A stretch of DNA of 64,000 nucleotides from Pedobacter sp. ok626 (lineage in GTDB: Bacteria; Bacteroidota; Bacteroidia; Sphingobacteriales; Sphingobacteriaceae), in NCBI RefSeq assembly GCF_900100435.1, contig NZ_FNEX01000010.1, positions 62,001 through 126,000 of the forward strand, in the 5' to 3' direction. Below the pieces are notes generated by a model. That model ran no database searches and was not told where the DNA came from. It saw only the letters and a list, made by a program, of their open reading frames with translations. Each line of letters opens with the position of its first letter. Within the stretch, counting starts at the first letter, position 1. The position numbers were made by a program, and so were the translations under genes. Positions 1 to 8,369 of this stretch are shown here, piece after piece.

Positions 1-1
1 T

Positions 2-1765
2 TTTAAATTTAAGGTAACTAAGGAGTTGGAATGGGTAACCACATTAGGGATGAATATCAGTACTGCAATACGTGATGTTCAGCAGAATCCAATCGACTGG
101 TATAACTATGAGGGTGATCTGCTTATACAGAGTAATCCGAACCAGGCCAGTAGCTATTATGAAAAGTCCACTGCGACCACGGATTTCTATTCTGCTTCCA
201 CTTACCTAAATTATATGAAGAGCTTTAAAGGGGAGCATAACGTTTCCGCTACGTTAGGAGGCCAGTATGAGTTTAATGATTTTGATAGTTACAAAACAAA
301 AACACTAGACATCAATAGCTCCTTGTCTACTATTAATGGTGCCGGTGTAGTAACTTCTAGTGGTACCCGTAATCAGTATGCAATAGGTTCTTACTTTTCA
401 AGATTAAACTACAATTATAAAAGCAAATATCTGTTTGAGCTGAATGGGCGTTATGATGGTTCATCTAAATTTGCAAGACAAAATAGATGGAATCTCTTTT
501 ATGGTTTCTCCGGCGGATGGAGGCTTGGGGAAGAGCGCTTTGTAAAGGACCTTAATATTTTTGATGAATTAAAATTAAGGATCTCTTATGGTATTGTTGG
601 TAATCAAACTGGTATAGATTTGTATGATGGTGTACAGTTATATAATCAGTCTTCTGGTACTGGTGCTTACCTTGGTAGTGGAAAAGTAACCTATGTAGCG
701 ACTAATGGAAAACTGGTTTCCTACGACCGTACCTGGGAACGTATTCATAATTATAATTTAGCCCTCGATTTTACGCTATTAAAAAATAGGCTTTCTGGTA
801 CCCTTGAATACTTCCTTAAGAAGAATAATAACATGTTCCTGGCAGCACAGTATTCTGCGGTGTTAGGTGCGACTGCACCTGAGGCCAATATTGGAAAATT
901 TAGGGGAAATGGTTATGAGGCTACTTTGAACTGGAGTGATAGAAAGGGTGAATTTTCTTATAACATCGGTGGCGTATTCACATTCGCTGAAAATAAAATA
1001 GTTGATTTTGGAGGTGTTAATGTACTTTCTTCTGGGGGTAGAATTGCCGCATTGCAAGGATTTCCACTAAATTCCATTGTGGGATTGGAGTATGATGGCA
1101 AAATACAAAATGAAGACCAGCGTGCCGCTTATTTTGATAAGTATTTAGTAGGCAATACTATTGGGCTTACAAATGCTATCCGGGTTGGGGATAATATGTA
1201 TAAGGACTCAAATGGTGATGGCAAGTTAACTTATGATGACCTGGTTTATCTGGGTACGGATGATCCAAAAATTTCTTATTCTTTTAATTTTGGGGCCTCA
1301 TACAAAGGGTTTGATTGCTCAGTCATTTTTCAAGGTGCTACGGCGCGGACAATATTCAGGGATGATGTAAACTGGAGACAGCCCTTCAGATCCGTATATT
1401 TAAATACCACCAATCAATCGGTTAATAACAATTGGACTCCCGAAAATACCACGGCGTTTTTTCCAAAATATTCAACCAATGGCGTGATCAATGCCTATAA
1501 CTACCAGGCTTCTTCCTGGTCTGTGGAAAATGGAGCTTACTTGCGTTTAAAGAACATTGTACTTGGCTATACCTTGCCAGAATCTGTAATTAAGAAAACA
1601 AAAGCATTTTCTAAACTGAGGGTGTATGTAGCCGGACAGGATTTATGGGAGACGACTAAAATTAATGATGGCTGGGATCCAGAAGCTACCAGGACGGTAA
1701 GTTCCGGCATACAGCGCTATCCTTTCAGTCGCTCGGTAACGGTGGGTCTTAATGCAGCATTTTAA
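2..1765 (+). CDS. SusC-type TonB-dependent receptor, C-terminal part (5' end outside window)
   Basis: Outer-membrane oligosaccharide importer powered by TonB. The frame is open back to the first bases, so the signal peptide, carboxypeptidase-like domain and plug lie upstream of the window; the leftmost possible start codons are internal. What remains (about 587 residues) is beta-barrel: aromatic alternating strands such as YLFELNGRYDGSSKF and FYGFSGGWRLGEERF, typical of the SusC/RagA family, and a final strand ending in phenylalanine (VTVGLNAAF), as barrel-assembly substrates usually do. SusD begins 10 bases after the stop, so the two are co-transcribed. Substrate cannot be read from the barrel; the downstream lyases suggest an acidic polysaccharide. 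Confidence 0.95.
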   Translation, partial: FKFKVTKELEWVTTLGMNISTAIRDVQQNPIDWYNYEGDLLIQSNPNQASSYYEKSTATTDFYSASTYLNYMKSFKGEHNVSATLGGQYEFNDFDSYKTKTLDINSSLSTINGAGVVTSSGTRNQYAIGSYFSRLNYNYKSKYLFELNGRYDGSSKFARQNRWNLFYGFSGGWRLGEERFVKDLNIFDELKLRISYGIVGNQTGIDLYDGVQLYNQSSGTGAYLGSGKVTYVATNGKLVSYDRTWERIHNYNLALDFTLLKNRLSGTLEYFLKKNNNMFLAAQYSAVLGATAPEANIGKFRGNGYEATLNWSDRKGEFSYNIGGVFTFAENKIVDFGGVNVLSSGGRIAALQGFPLNSIVGLEYDGKIQNEDQRAAYFDKYLVGNTIGLTNAIRVGDNMYKDSNGDGKLTYDDLVYLGTDDPKISYSFNFGASYKGFDCSVIFQGATARTIFRDDVNWRQPFRSVYLNTTNQSVNNNWTPENTTAFFPKYSTNGVINAYNYQASSWSVENGAYLRLKNIVLGYTLPESVIKKTKAFSKLRVYVAGQDLWETTKINDGWDPEATRTVSSGIQRYPFSRSVTVGLNAAF

Positions 1766-1775
1766 TTTAATCATC

Positions 1776-3530
1776 ATGAAAACGAATTTCAAAAAATATA
1801 CAATCGCGCTATTTTTGGCCACATCTCTTTTTGGAGGACTTGTGGGCTGTAATAAGATAACAGATCTTGATCCACTGGACCAGATTGCTGATGGAAATTA
1901 CTGGAAAACGGCTAACCAATTTAAGTTGTTTGCCAATCAGTTTTATGGCTGGAGAGCTGATTTCAGAAGTGTGATAAATGATAATCCGCACAGTGATTAC
2001 CGTTCTGATTTGATCACTAACCTCACACCCAATCAATATAGCAACGGGACTAATACCAACACCGGTACCGATGGTAACTTTTCAGATAAATTTAAAAACA
2101 TAAGGTTAACAAATACTTTATTATTAAACGCATCCAAATACGCCGCAACTGGAGAAATTGCTCAATATGTTGCCGAAGCAAAATTTTTTAGAGCCTATCT
2201 TTATTTCGATTTATTGCAACTATTTGGCGATGCGCCAATTGTTGAGGGGGTACTTGATGTCAATGATCCAATCTTATTCGCCAAGCGGAACAACAGATCT
2301 GAAGTAGCTGATTTTATTATTGCGGATTTGCAGGCGGCCATCCCGAACTTACCTTTAGAGAGTTCGATCCCCGCTGGAGATAAAGGACGGGTCAGCCGTG
2401 GGGCTGCGCAAGCTTTTTTATCGAGGGTTGCCTTGTTCGAAGGTACCTGGCAAAAGTTCCGCAACAACACGACCCGTGCTACAGGGCTTTTGGATATTGC
2501 TGTGAATGCCGCAAAAGGGGTGATGACCAGCACCCAATACGAATTGTTTAAACCTGCTATCTTGGGAGATTCTGCCCAGAAGTATATGTTTGTGCTGGAA
2601 GATGCAAAATCAAATCCAGCAGGCATTGCCAAGAGTGCCAATAAGGAGTACATTTTTAGCAACAGGCATGATGAGACCTTAAACCCAATTGGAACAAACA
2701 TCAGTCACGGGCAATTTGCGAACGTTGTACTGGTGGCACGGAAGTTTGCAAATCTTTACCTAAGCCAAAACGGATTGCCTATAACGAATGCGAATAATAC
2801 CCAATTTCAGGGCTATAATACCATCACCTCAGAATACCAAAATAGGGATAACCGTATGAAACATACGCTGATGCCACCAAGAAAAGCTTATTGGTCGAAT
2901 GACAATGGACGTGTAAACTGGTTGGGAGATGCAGCAGACTTAACCACTGCGGTATTTAAATCATATATTCCTTCCAATTCCGGTACAGGCTATAACAACC
3001 AAAAATGGAATGCTGAGCGGAAGGTAACAGACAACTTTGAGGGTTATGATTTTCCGATTATACGTTATGCGGAGGTTTTATTGAATTATGCTGAAGCAGT
3101 TTTTGAAAGAGATGGGGCAATCTCTGATACGGATTTAGATATTTCGCTAAATCTGGTTAGAAACCGCGTAAATACGACTATGCCAAAATTGAGCAACGCT
3201 TTTGCTACCACTAACAATTTGGACATGCGTACCGAGATAAGGAGGGAGAGAACGGTAGAACTTTACAACGAAGGCTTCAGGATAGATGATTTAAAGCGTT
3301 GGAAAACTGCTGAAACAGAGATGCCGCAGGATTTTTTAGGTATCAAGTATACCGGTACTGAATATGCAACAGCGGGAGTTTGGGGCACCACGCTTAACCG
3401 ACCTAAGAATGCTGAGGGGGCGATCATTTTCGAATCAGGAAGGACTTGGGCTGACAAAAATTATCTGTACCCGATTCCCGCAGATCAGTTAAAACTTAAT
3501 CCTAACCTGGGTCAAAATCCAAATTGGTAA
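1776..3530 (+). CDS. SusD/RagB-family surface glycan-binding lipoprotein
   Basis: Lid and glycan-binding partner of the preceding SusC. An in-frame ATG at 1752 overlaps the SusC stop, but the ATG at 1776 gives a clean lipoprotein signal (KKYTIALFLATSLFGGLVGC, lipid-anchored Cys25), so I use it; the product is 584 residues. Family features: an N-terminal segment with DLDPLDQIADGNYW, TPR-like helices with AEAKFFRAYLYFDLLQLFGDAP, and the C-terminal signature IRRERTVELYNEGFRIDDLKRW followed by YLYPIPADQLKLNPNLGQNP. Length is normal for the family. An 18-base gap leads into the next lipoprotein gene, consistent with one operon. Confidence 0.96.
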   Translation: MKTNFKKYTIALFLATSLFGGLVGCNKITDLDPLDQIADGNYWKTANQFKLFANQFYGWRADFRSVINDNPHSDYRSDLITNLTPNQYSNGTNTNTGTDGNFSDKFKNIRLTNTLLLNASKYAATGEIAQYVAEAKFFRAYLYFDLLQLFGDAPIVEGVLDVNDPILFAKRNNRSEVADFIIADLQAAIPNLPLESSIPAGDKGRVSRGAAQAFLSRVALFEGTWQKFRNNTTRATGLLDIAVNAAKGVMTSTQYELFKPAILGDSAQKYMFVLEDAKSNPAGIAKSANKEYIFSNRHDETLNPIGTNISHGQFANVVLVARKFANLYLSQNGLPITNANNTQFQGYNTITSEYQNRDNRMKHTLMPPRKAYWSNDNGRVNWLGDAADLTTAVFKSYIPSNSGTGYNNQKWNAERKVTDNFEGYDFPIIRYAEVLLNYAEAVFERDGAISDTDLDISLNLVRNRVNTTMPKLSNAFATTNNLDMRTEIRRERTVELYNEGFRIDDLKRWKTAETEMPQDFLGIKYTGTEYATAGVWGTTLNRPKNAEGAIIFESGRTWADKNYLYPIPADQLKLNPNLGQNPNW

Positions 3531-3548
3531 AATTTAATATTTAAATAT

Positions 3549-4970
3549 ATGAAACGAATTAAATCTATATATAGCTTGAATGTTGGACTTTCGCTTATGA
3601 GCTTTGTCCTGCTTTTCTGCATTTCTTCATGCAAGCAAAGTGGCTGGGTGGACGAAATAGCCAAAGAAAATACTTTGGTGAATGTGCTTTCCGTCAATCA
3701 GGATGCTAATGTTCCATTACTACTTGGCAAGGATACAACTTTAACCATATCATCCAGTCCACAATCACCTACCAATGGTAAGCTGCAATGGAGCAGTGCG
3801 GATGAAAGCGTTGCCAAAGTTAGCCAAAATGGTGTGGTAACTGCAGCCGGTTTGGGTACTACAACAATCACAGTTCAATCCACCGATGGAGGGTTACGTA
3901 AGGCAAGTGTAGAGATTACAGTGATCGACAAAGTGATTTATGCCACTAGTATTGTCGCTAGTCCTGTAGCATTAAATACCTATCCAAAAGTGAAAACTAC
4001 CATAACCACTACGGTACTCCCAGTCAACACCACTTATAAAAGGTTAATTTGGTCCAGTAGTAGCCCAGGCATTGCTACAGTAGACCAAAGCGGAGCGGTA
4101 ACCGGTGTTGCACCAGGCACGACTAATATAACTGTAAAGCCTGCCGATGGCAGCAGTGCAATGGCGACAGTTGCTGTTACAGTAATCGAAGTAGTGCCCA
4201 TACAGACCATTAATATTAATACCGTATTAACGGATGGTATAGCAGTAGATGAAAGATTGGTTATAGATTATGGAGTATCTCCGGCAGCAGCAACCAAACA
4301 GCTCGTTAACTGGACCAGTAGTAATACTAACATCGCAACTGTAACTTCCACCGGCATTGTTACTGGTGTGGCTATCGGACAGGCGGTTATTACAGGAACC
4401 AGTACCGATGGTGGCAATGTAACTACTACTTTAACCATTAACGTTATGGAAGGCAAAATCAACGATACCTTTACTGATGGGGTAACTCCAAGATGGATTG
4501 CTTCTTCGAGCGGATCTACGGCTGCAGTTCAAAATAACGTGCTTTGGATGACAATGAATAATCCTACCGGACCAAGTCGCAGAGGGGACTTTAGGCGGAC
4601 AAATACTACGTTAAATATTGGTAAGTATCCGGTTATCGCCTTTAAGTTCACACGTCCTTTGCCCGTAAATGGTAACGTGTTTTTTGATACCAACCAGGGG
4701 AGATGGAAACAGACTACAGGAGGAGGAAATAATGTGATGCCTTCTTTAACCGGTAAAGACGGGCTGACAGTTTACTATGCGGATATGGCTGCGAGCAATA
4801 CCTTCGGCACAAGTGGCTTTACCCTGCCAACTACTGCAGCTTACACTTTTAGTCAAATTAGTGTAGGTGTGGCTGATATGCCCATAGCACAAAACCCACT
4901 GTCGCCTTATCCGGTGTATTGGATAAAAACATTTAAATCGGTAGCAGAGCTACAAGCATATATCAATTAA
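3549..4970 (+). CDS. Lipoprotein with three bacterial Ig-like (BIG2) domains and an uncharacterised C-terminal domain
   Basis: Probable surface glycan-binding protein in the SusE/F position of the PUL. Residues 1-28 are a lipoprotein signal (LLFCISSC, Cys28). Three Ig-like repeats follow at about 45-130, 131-215 and 216-300, each with the BIG2 pattern of W-SS-(D/N/S)-x-x-(I/V)-A-(K/T)-V, then G-x-V-T-x-x-x-x-G-T/Q, and a Thr/Val-rich last strand. Residues about 302-473 form a separate domain (starts NDTFTDGVTPRW, ends near the C-terminus with YPVYWIKTFKSVAELQAYI) that I do not recognise firmly; it looks like a beta-sandwich carbohydrate-binding module. No catalytic motif was seen. Lies 18 bases after susD and 22 bases before the lyase gene. 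Confidence 0.85.
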   Translation: MKRIKSIYSLNVGLSLMSFVLLFCISSCKQSGWVDEIAKENTLVNVLSVNQDANVPLLLGKDTTLTISSSPQSPTNGKLQWSSADESVAKVSQNGVVTAAGLGTTTITVQSTDGGLRKASVEITVIDKVIYATSIVASPVALNTYPKVKTTITTTVLPVNTTYKRLIWSSSSPGIATVDQSGAVTGVAPGTTNITVKPADGSSAMATVAVTVIEVVPIQTININTVLTDGIAVDERLVIDYGVSPAAATKQLVNWTSSNTNIATVTSTGIVTGVAIGQAVITGTSTDGGNVTTTLTINVMEGKINDTFTDGVTPRWIASSSGSTAAVQNNVLWMTMNNPTGPSRRGDFRRTNTTLNIGKYPVIAFKFTRPLPVNGNVFFDTNQGRWKQTTGGGNNVMPSLTGKDGLTVYYADMAASNTFGTSGFTLPTTAAYTFSQISVGVADMPIAQNPLSPYPVYWIKTFKSVAELQAYIN

Positions 4971-4992
4971 TAAGAAAACTAATTATTTTGTC

Positions 4993-6285
4993 ATGATTAA
5001 AAATATTGTTAAAGTCGCTATTCCTGTTGTGTTTTTGGTTATGGTGGCAATGTCCTGCAAGAAGGACTTTTACAAGCTGGTGAATCCCCAAACTGAACAG
5101 GTTAATGAACCGGTCATTACAGGTAAGTTAGCAATTATACATCCTGGAATGTTACATACAGCTGCAGACTTTACCTTTGTGAAATCGAAAGTGGATGCTG
5201 GGTTGGCTCCATGGAAAGATGGCTACGATAAACTGAACAGTAGTACTTTACTGAATCTAAGTTACACTGCAAGCCCTACGGTAAAACTGATCCGTGGAGG
5301 AGGATCTTTGGAGGAACCTGAAGCGGACAATTACGCAAATGCTATGCGTGATTCGCATGCGGCTTACCAGATGGGATTAAAATGGAAATTATCCGGTGAT
5401 GACCGGTACGCAGCTAAAGCCGTAGAAATATTAAATGCCTGGGCACGTGTATGCAAGTCGATAAGCGGAGACAGCAACAAGGCTCTCGCCTCTGGGATTT
5501 ATGGTTTAAGTTTTGCCAATGCAGCTGAACTCGTTAGAGGATATAGTGGTTGGGCTGTTGCAGATTTTAATACCTATAAGCAATGGATGCTGGACGTTTT
5601 TTATCCAGTGGCCTCAGACTTTCTGCAACGCCATAATGGTACCTGTCCCTCGCATTATTGGACAAACTGGGATGCTGCAAATATGTGCGCGGTAATGGCC
5701 ATCGGGATTTTGACTGACGATATGGCTAAAATAGAATTTGCGATTACATATTTTAAAAGAGGTGTAGGTAATGGAAATATAGATAATGCCATAACATCTA
5801 CTCACAATGTGAACGGGGAGGTTCTTGGGCAGGGACAGGAAAGCGGCAGAGATCAGGGACACGGTGTTTTAGTGATCTCACTGTTGGGGTCGTTCTGCCA
5901 AATGGCATACAATGTTGGCGAAGATCTTTTTGCATATAAGAACAACAAGTTTTTATCCTTGTGCGAGTACACGGCAAAATATAATTATACAGATGCAGGC
6001 GGTGCTTTTCCTTATACAGTTCCATTTAGCCCTTACGTAAGATATTTTAATGCGAACTGCGCGAGTTCTGAAACCCTTACTGAGGTTTCTGCTGTATCGC
6101 GTGGAGATGTAAGGCCTTCCTGGGAGCTTGTATATAACCACTATGCGAAGCTGAAAGGCGTCGGCGCTAAATACAGTCAGCTTTTTGCAGAGAAAGTTCG
6201 CCCTGAAGGGGGAGGTAGTCAATATGGCCCGAATAGTGGAGGATATGATCAGCTCGGCTTTGGAACTTTAATGTATTCTAAATAG
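4993..6285 (+). CDS. Alginate-lyase-family polysaccharide lyase, lipoprotein
   Basis: Predicted to cleave a uronic-acid-containing polysaccharide by beta-elimination at the cell surface or in the periplasm. A lipobox (VAMSC, Cys22) ends the signal sequence. The remaining 408 residues match the (alpha/alpha)-barrel alginate lyase family (PF05426): IIHPGMLHTAADFTFVKSKV near the start, then YQMGLKWKLSGDDRYAAKAV and ILNAWARV, a central HYWTNWDAANMCAVMAIGI segment where the Asn/His active-site region falls in relatives, and GQESGRDQGHGVLVISLLG. The family covers alginate, glucuronan and related lyases, so exact substrate is not assigned. It is the last gene of the SusC/SusD operon; a hairpin follows at 6311-6343. 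Confidence 0.86.
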   Translation: MIKNIVKVAIPVVFLVMVAMSCKKDFYKLVNPQTEQVNEPVITGKLAIIHPGMLHTAADFTFVKSKVDAGLAPWKDGYDKLNSSTLLNLSYTASPTVKLIRGGGSLEEPEADNYANAMRDSHAAYQMGLKWKLSGDDRYAAKAVEILNAWARVCKSISGDSNKALASGIYGLSFANAAELVRGYSGWAVADFNTYKQWMLDVFYPVASDFLQRHNGTCPSHYWTNWDAANMCAVMAIGILTDDMAKIEFAITYFKRGVGNGNIDNAITSTHNVNGEVLGQGQESGRDQGHGVLVISLLGSFCQMAYNVGEDLFAYKNNKFLSLCEYTAKYNYTDAGGAFPYTVPFSPYVRYFNANCASSETLTEVSAVSRGDVRPSWELVYNHYAKLKGVGAKYSQLFAEKVRPEGGGSQYGPNSGGYDQLGFGTLMYSK

Positions 6286-6310
6286 TCTTTTTGAATTCTG
6301 CATATTCAAA

Positions 6311-6343
6311 TGTAGCCATCTGTTGTAAAACAAGATGGCTACA
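6311..6343 (+). terminator. Inverted repeat after the alginate-lyase-family gene
   Basis: Perfect 11-bp stem (TGTAGCCATCT with AGATGGCTACA) around an 11-base loop, 25 bases after the lyase stop and 41 bases before the lacI-type gene. No long T run follows, only an AT-rich stretch. Most likely terminates the upstream operon; a LacI-type operator is the alternative, but the long loop makes that less likely. Confidence 0.6.
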
Positions 6344-6384
6344 CTTATATACATAGTCCATCTCATAAAAAATAAACTATAGCA

Positions 6385-7401
6385 ATGGCAAAGAGATTAT
6401 CGATAAGCGATATTGCTGCTGAACTGAATATATCAAAAACCACCATTTCCTTTATCTTAAATGGTAAGGCAAAAGAGAAACGGATCAGTAATGGGCTTGC
6501 AGAAAGGGTGATGAAATATGTCAAGCAAAGGGATTATAAACCCAATCAGCTGGCCAAAAGTCTAAGTACTGGAAAAACGATGATGATTGGTCTGATGGTA
6601 GAAAATATCTCCGATTATTTCTTTGCCCAGGTTGCTTATCACATAGAAGAATTAGCCTACCGTAATGGATACCGGATCATTTATTGCAGTACAGATAACG
6701 ACTTGCAGAAAACTCAGGAGCTGATCAGGATGTTCAGGGAGCGACATGTCGATGGTTACATCATTACTGCTCCCGCAGGCCTGGGAAAGGATGTACAGGG
6801 CTTAATGGATGATGGTTTGCCCGTAGTACTGTTCGACAGGTATTTGAAAGGTGTAGACACCAGTTATGTCATCCTTGATAACTATAAGGCAAGCTACGAT
6901 GCTGCCAAATATCTGACGGGACAGGGCTTTGAAAATATTGCTTTTGTTGAGCTGGATTCTGATCAGAGCCAGATGCATGATCGCCGCGAAGGCTATTTGC
7001 AGGCAATTGCCGACGCGCAGCTTGTGCCGCTAATTAAAAAGATCGCGTTCAGCAGTGATTTTGACCAAAAGGTAAAAGAGCTGGTAAAGTTTATCAGTAA
7101 GAACCAAGGGCTTGATGCCATTTTTTTTGCAACAAATTACCTGGCCTTCAGCGGTATTAAGGCACTAAACCAGTTGAAAATGCGTACTCCTGAAAATGTA
7201 GCTGTAGTGGCATTTGATGATCACGAGGTTTTTAATATTTACTCTCCAACAATAACGGCTGTGGCCCAGCCGATTAAAAAACTGGCGCAGCAGTCCATCA
7301 ATGCCTTATTAAAAATGCTGGACGCTAAAGCCAGTCCGCAAACTTTAGAAAAAATTGAGGTGGCTGCCGAATTGATCATTAGGGACTCTACTCAGGTGTA
7401 A
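6385..7401 (+). CDS. LacI-family transcriptional regulator
   Basis: DNA-binding repressor or activator responding to a sugar. The N-terminal helix-turn-helix and hinge are clear (residues about 4-60): SISDIAAELNISKTTISFIL, then VMKYVKQRDYKPNQLAKSLS. The rest is the periplasmic-binding-protein-like effector domain, beginning MMIGLMVENISDYFFAQVAY and containing the usual DGYIITAP, DRYLKGVDTSYVILDN and VAVVAFDDHEVFNIYSPTITAV segments. Length (338 residues) is normal. It is flanked by lyase genes and a sugar kinase and probably controls them in response to a breakdown product. This locus also has a hybrid two-component regulator at 11189, so it may be under dual control. Confidence 0.94.
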   Translation: MAKRLSISDIAAELNISKTTISFILNGKAKEKRISNGLAERVMKYVKQRDYKPNQLAKSLSTGKTMMIGLMVENISDYFFAQVAYHIEELAYRNGYRIIYCSTDNDLQKTQELIRMFRERHVDGYIITAPAGLGKDVQGLMDDGLPVVLFDRYLKGVDTSYVILDNYKASYDAAKYLTGQGFENIAFVELDSDQSQMHDRREGYLQAIADAQLVPLIKKIAFSSDFDQKVKELVKFISKNQGLDAIFFATNYLAFSGIKALNQLKMRTPENVAVVAFDDHEVFNIYSPTITAVAQPIKKLAQQSINALLKMLDAKASPQTLEKIEVAAELIIRDSTQV

Positions 7402-7477
7402 AGTATGGATAAGTTATTCATTTTTTTTGAGTATAACTTTCCCATTGAGGTGTCTTAAAAGAAATAAATAATTACAG

Positions 7478-8368
7478 ATGCTTCTTTTTGAAAAACGATT
7501 AATAGTTGGGATAGATATTGGCGGTTCACATATAACCGCAGCTTTAGTTGACCTTGAAAAACAATGTGTGCTGGAGGAATCAAGAGTCAGGAGCCGTGTA
7601 AATTCAAATGGTCCTGCGGAAGAAATTATCAATACCTGGGTTGAGGTATTAAAGGAGGTGATCTCTGGCGCTCCTTCTGAAATTGCAGGCTTAAGACTGG
7701 CTATGCCTGGTCCTTTTGATTATGAAAATGGTATTTCTTTGATCAAAGGAATGAATAAATATGAATCCCTTTATGGCCTGGACATCAGAACATGCCTGGC
7801 GGAACATCTCTCGATTCTCCCTCAGCATATTTTATTTCGCAATGATGCTGAAGCTTTCCTCCATGGGGAGGTTTTTTGTGGTGCTGCGAAGACAAATCGT
7901 ATAGCAATTGGAATTACACTTGGTACAGGCTTGGGCTCAGCTGTCAGCATAGCTGGGATCACGAAGGATGCCTGTCTTGGTGTTTCTGCTTTCAAAGATG
8001 GTATAGCGGAAGACTATATTTCTACGCGATGGTTTGTGAAACGCTACCAGGAGCTGACCGGTAAAAAAATAGATGGAACGGAAGCCATGGTCGAATTATA
8101 TCATCTTGAACCAGCGGTTAAAACAGTTTTTGCAGAATTTTCATTGAATTTGTCGACGTTTTTAGCGTCATTTATCCAGACTGAACAACCTGAAGTGGTG
8201 GTCATCGGAGGGAATATCGCTAAAACACATAACTTGTTTCTGGATGATGTAAAAAATCACTTGCAGCAGCATGGTCTGGCAACCCCGCTTAAAATTGCCG
8301 AGCTTTGGGAGGCAGGAGCCCTGCTTGGCGCTGCCTATTATTCCCCAGCTGAAAAAATGATAAATTAA
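7478..8368 (+). CDS. ROK-family sugar kinase lacking the usual zinc cluster
   Basis: Predicted cytoplasmic kinase for a monosaccharide released by the PUL. The N-terminal phosphate-binding loop is IVGIDIGGSHITAALVD. The catalytic Asp is D123 in FRNDAEAFLHGE, and the second nucleotide-binding segment is IAIGITLGTGLGSAVSI. The 296-residue length is typical. The Cys-rich zinc motif common in ROK glucokinases (C-x-C-G-x-x-G-C-x-E) is absent; the equivalent region reads DACLGVSAFKDGIAEDYIS. Substrate is therefore left open. The gene ends one base before the start of the heparinase-like gene, so the two are translationally linked. Confidence 0.88.
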   Translation: MLLFEKRLIVGIDIGGSHITAALVDLEKQCVLEESRVRSRVNSNGPAEEIINTWVEVLKEVISGAPSEIAGLRLAMPGPFDYENGISLIKGMNKYESLYGLDIRTCLAEHLSILPQHILFRNDAEAFLHGEVFCGAAKTNRIAIGITLGTGLGSAVSIAGITKDACLGVSAFKDGIAEDYISTRWFVKRYQELTGKKIDGTEAMVELYHLEPAVKTVFAEFSLNLSTFLASFIQTEQPEVVVIGGNIAKTHNLFLDDVKNHLQQHGLATPLKIAELWEAGALLGAAYYSPAEKMIN

Positions 8369-8369
8369 C

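Noticed and set aside
2201..2701. 166-codon minus-strand frame within susD
   Set aside because: Shadow of the TPR-like region of a clear SusD gene; product has no recognisable family.
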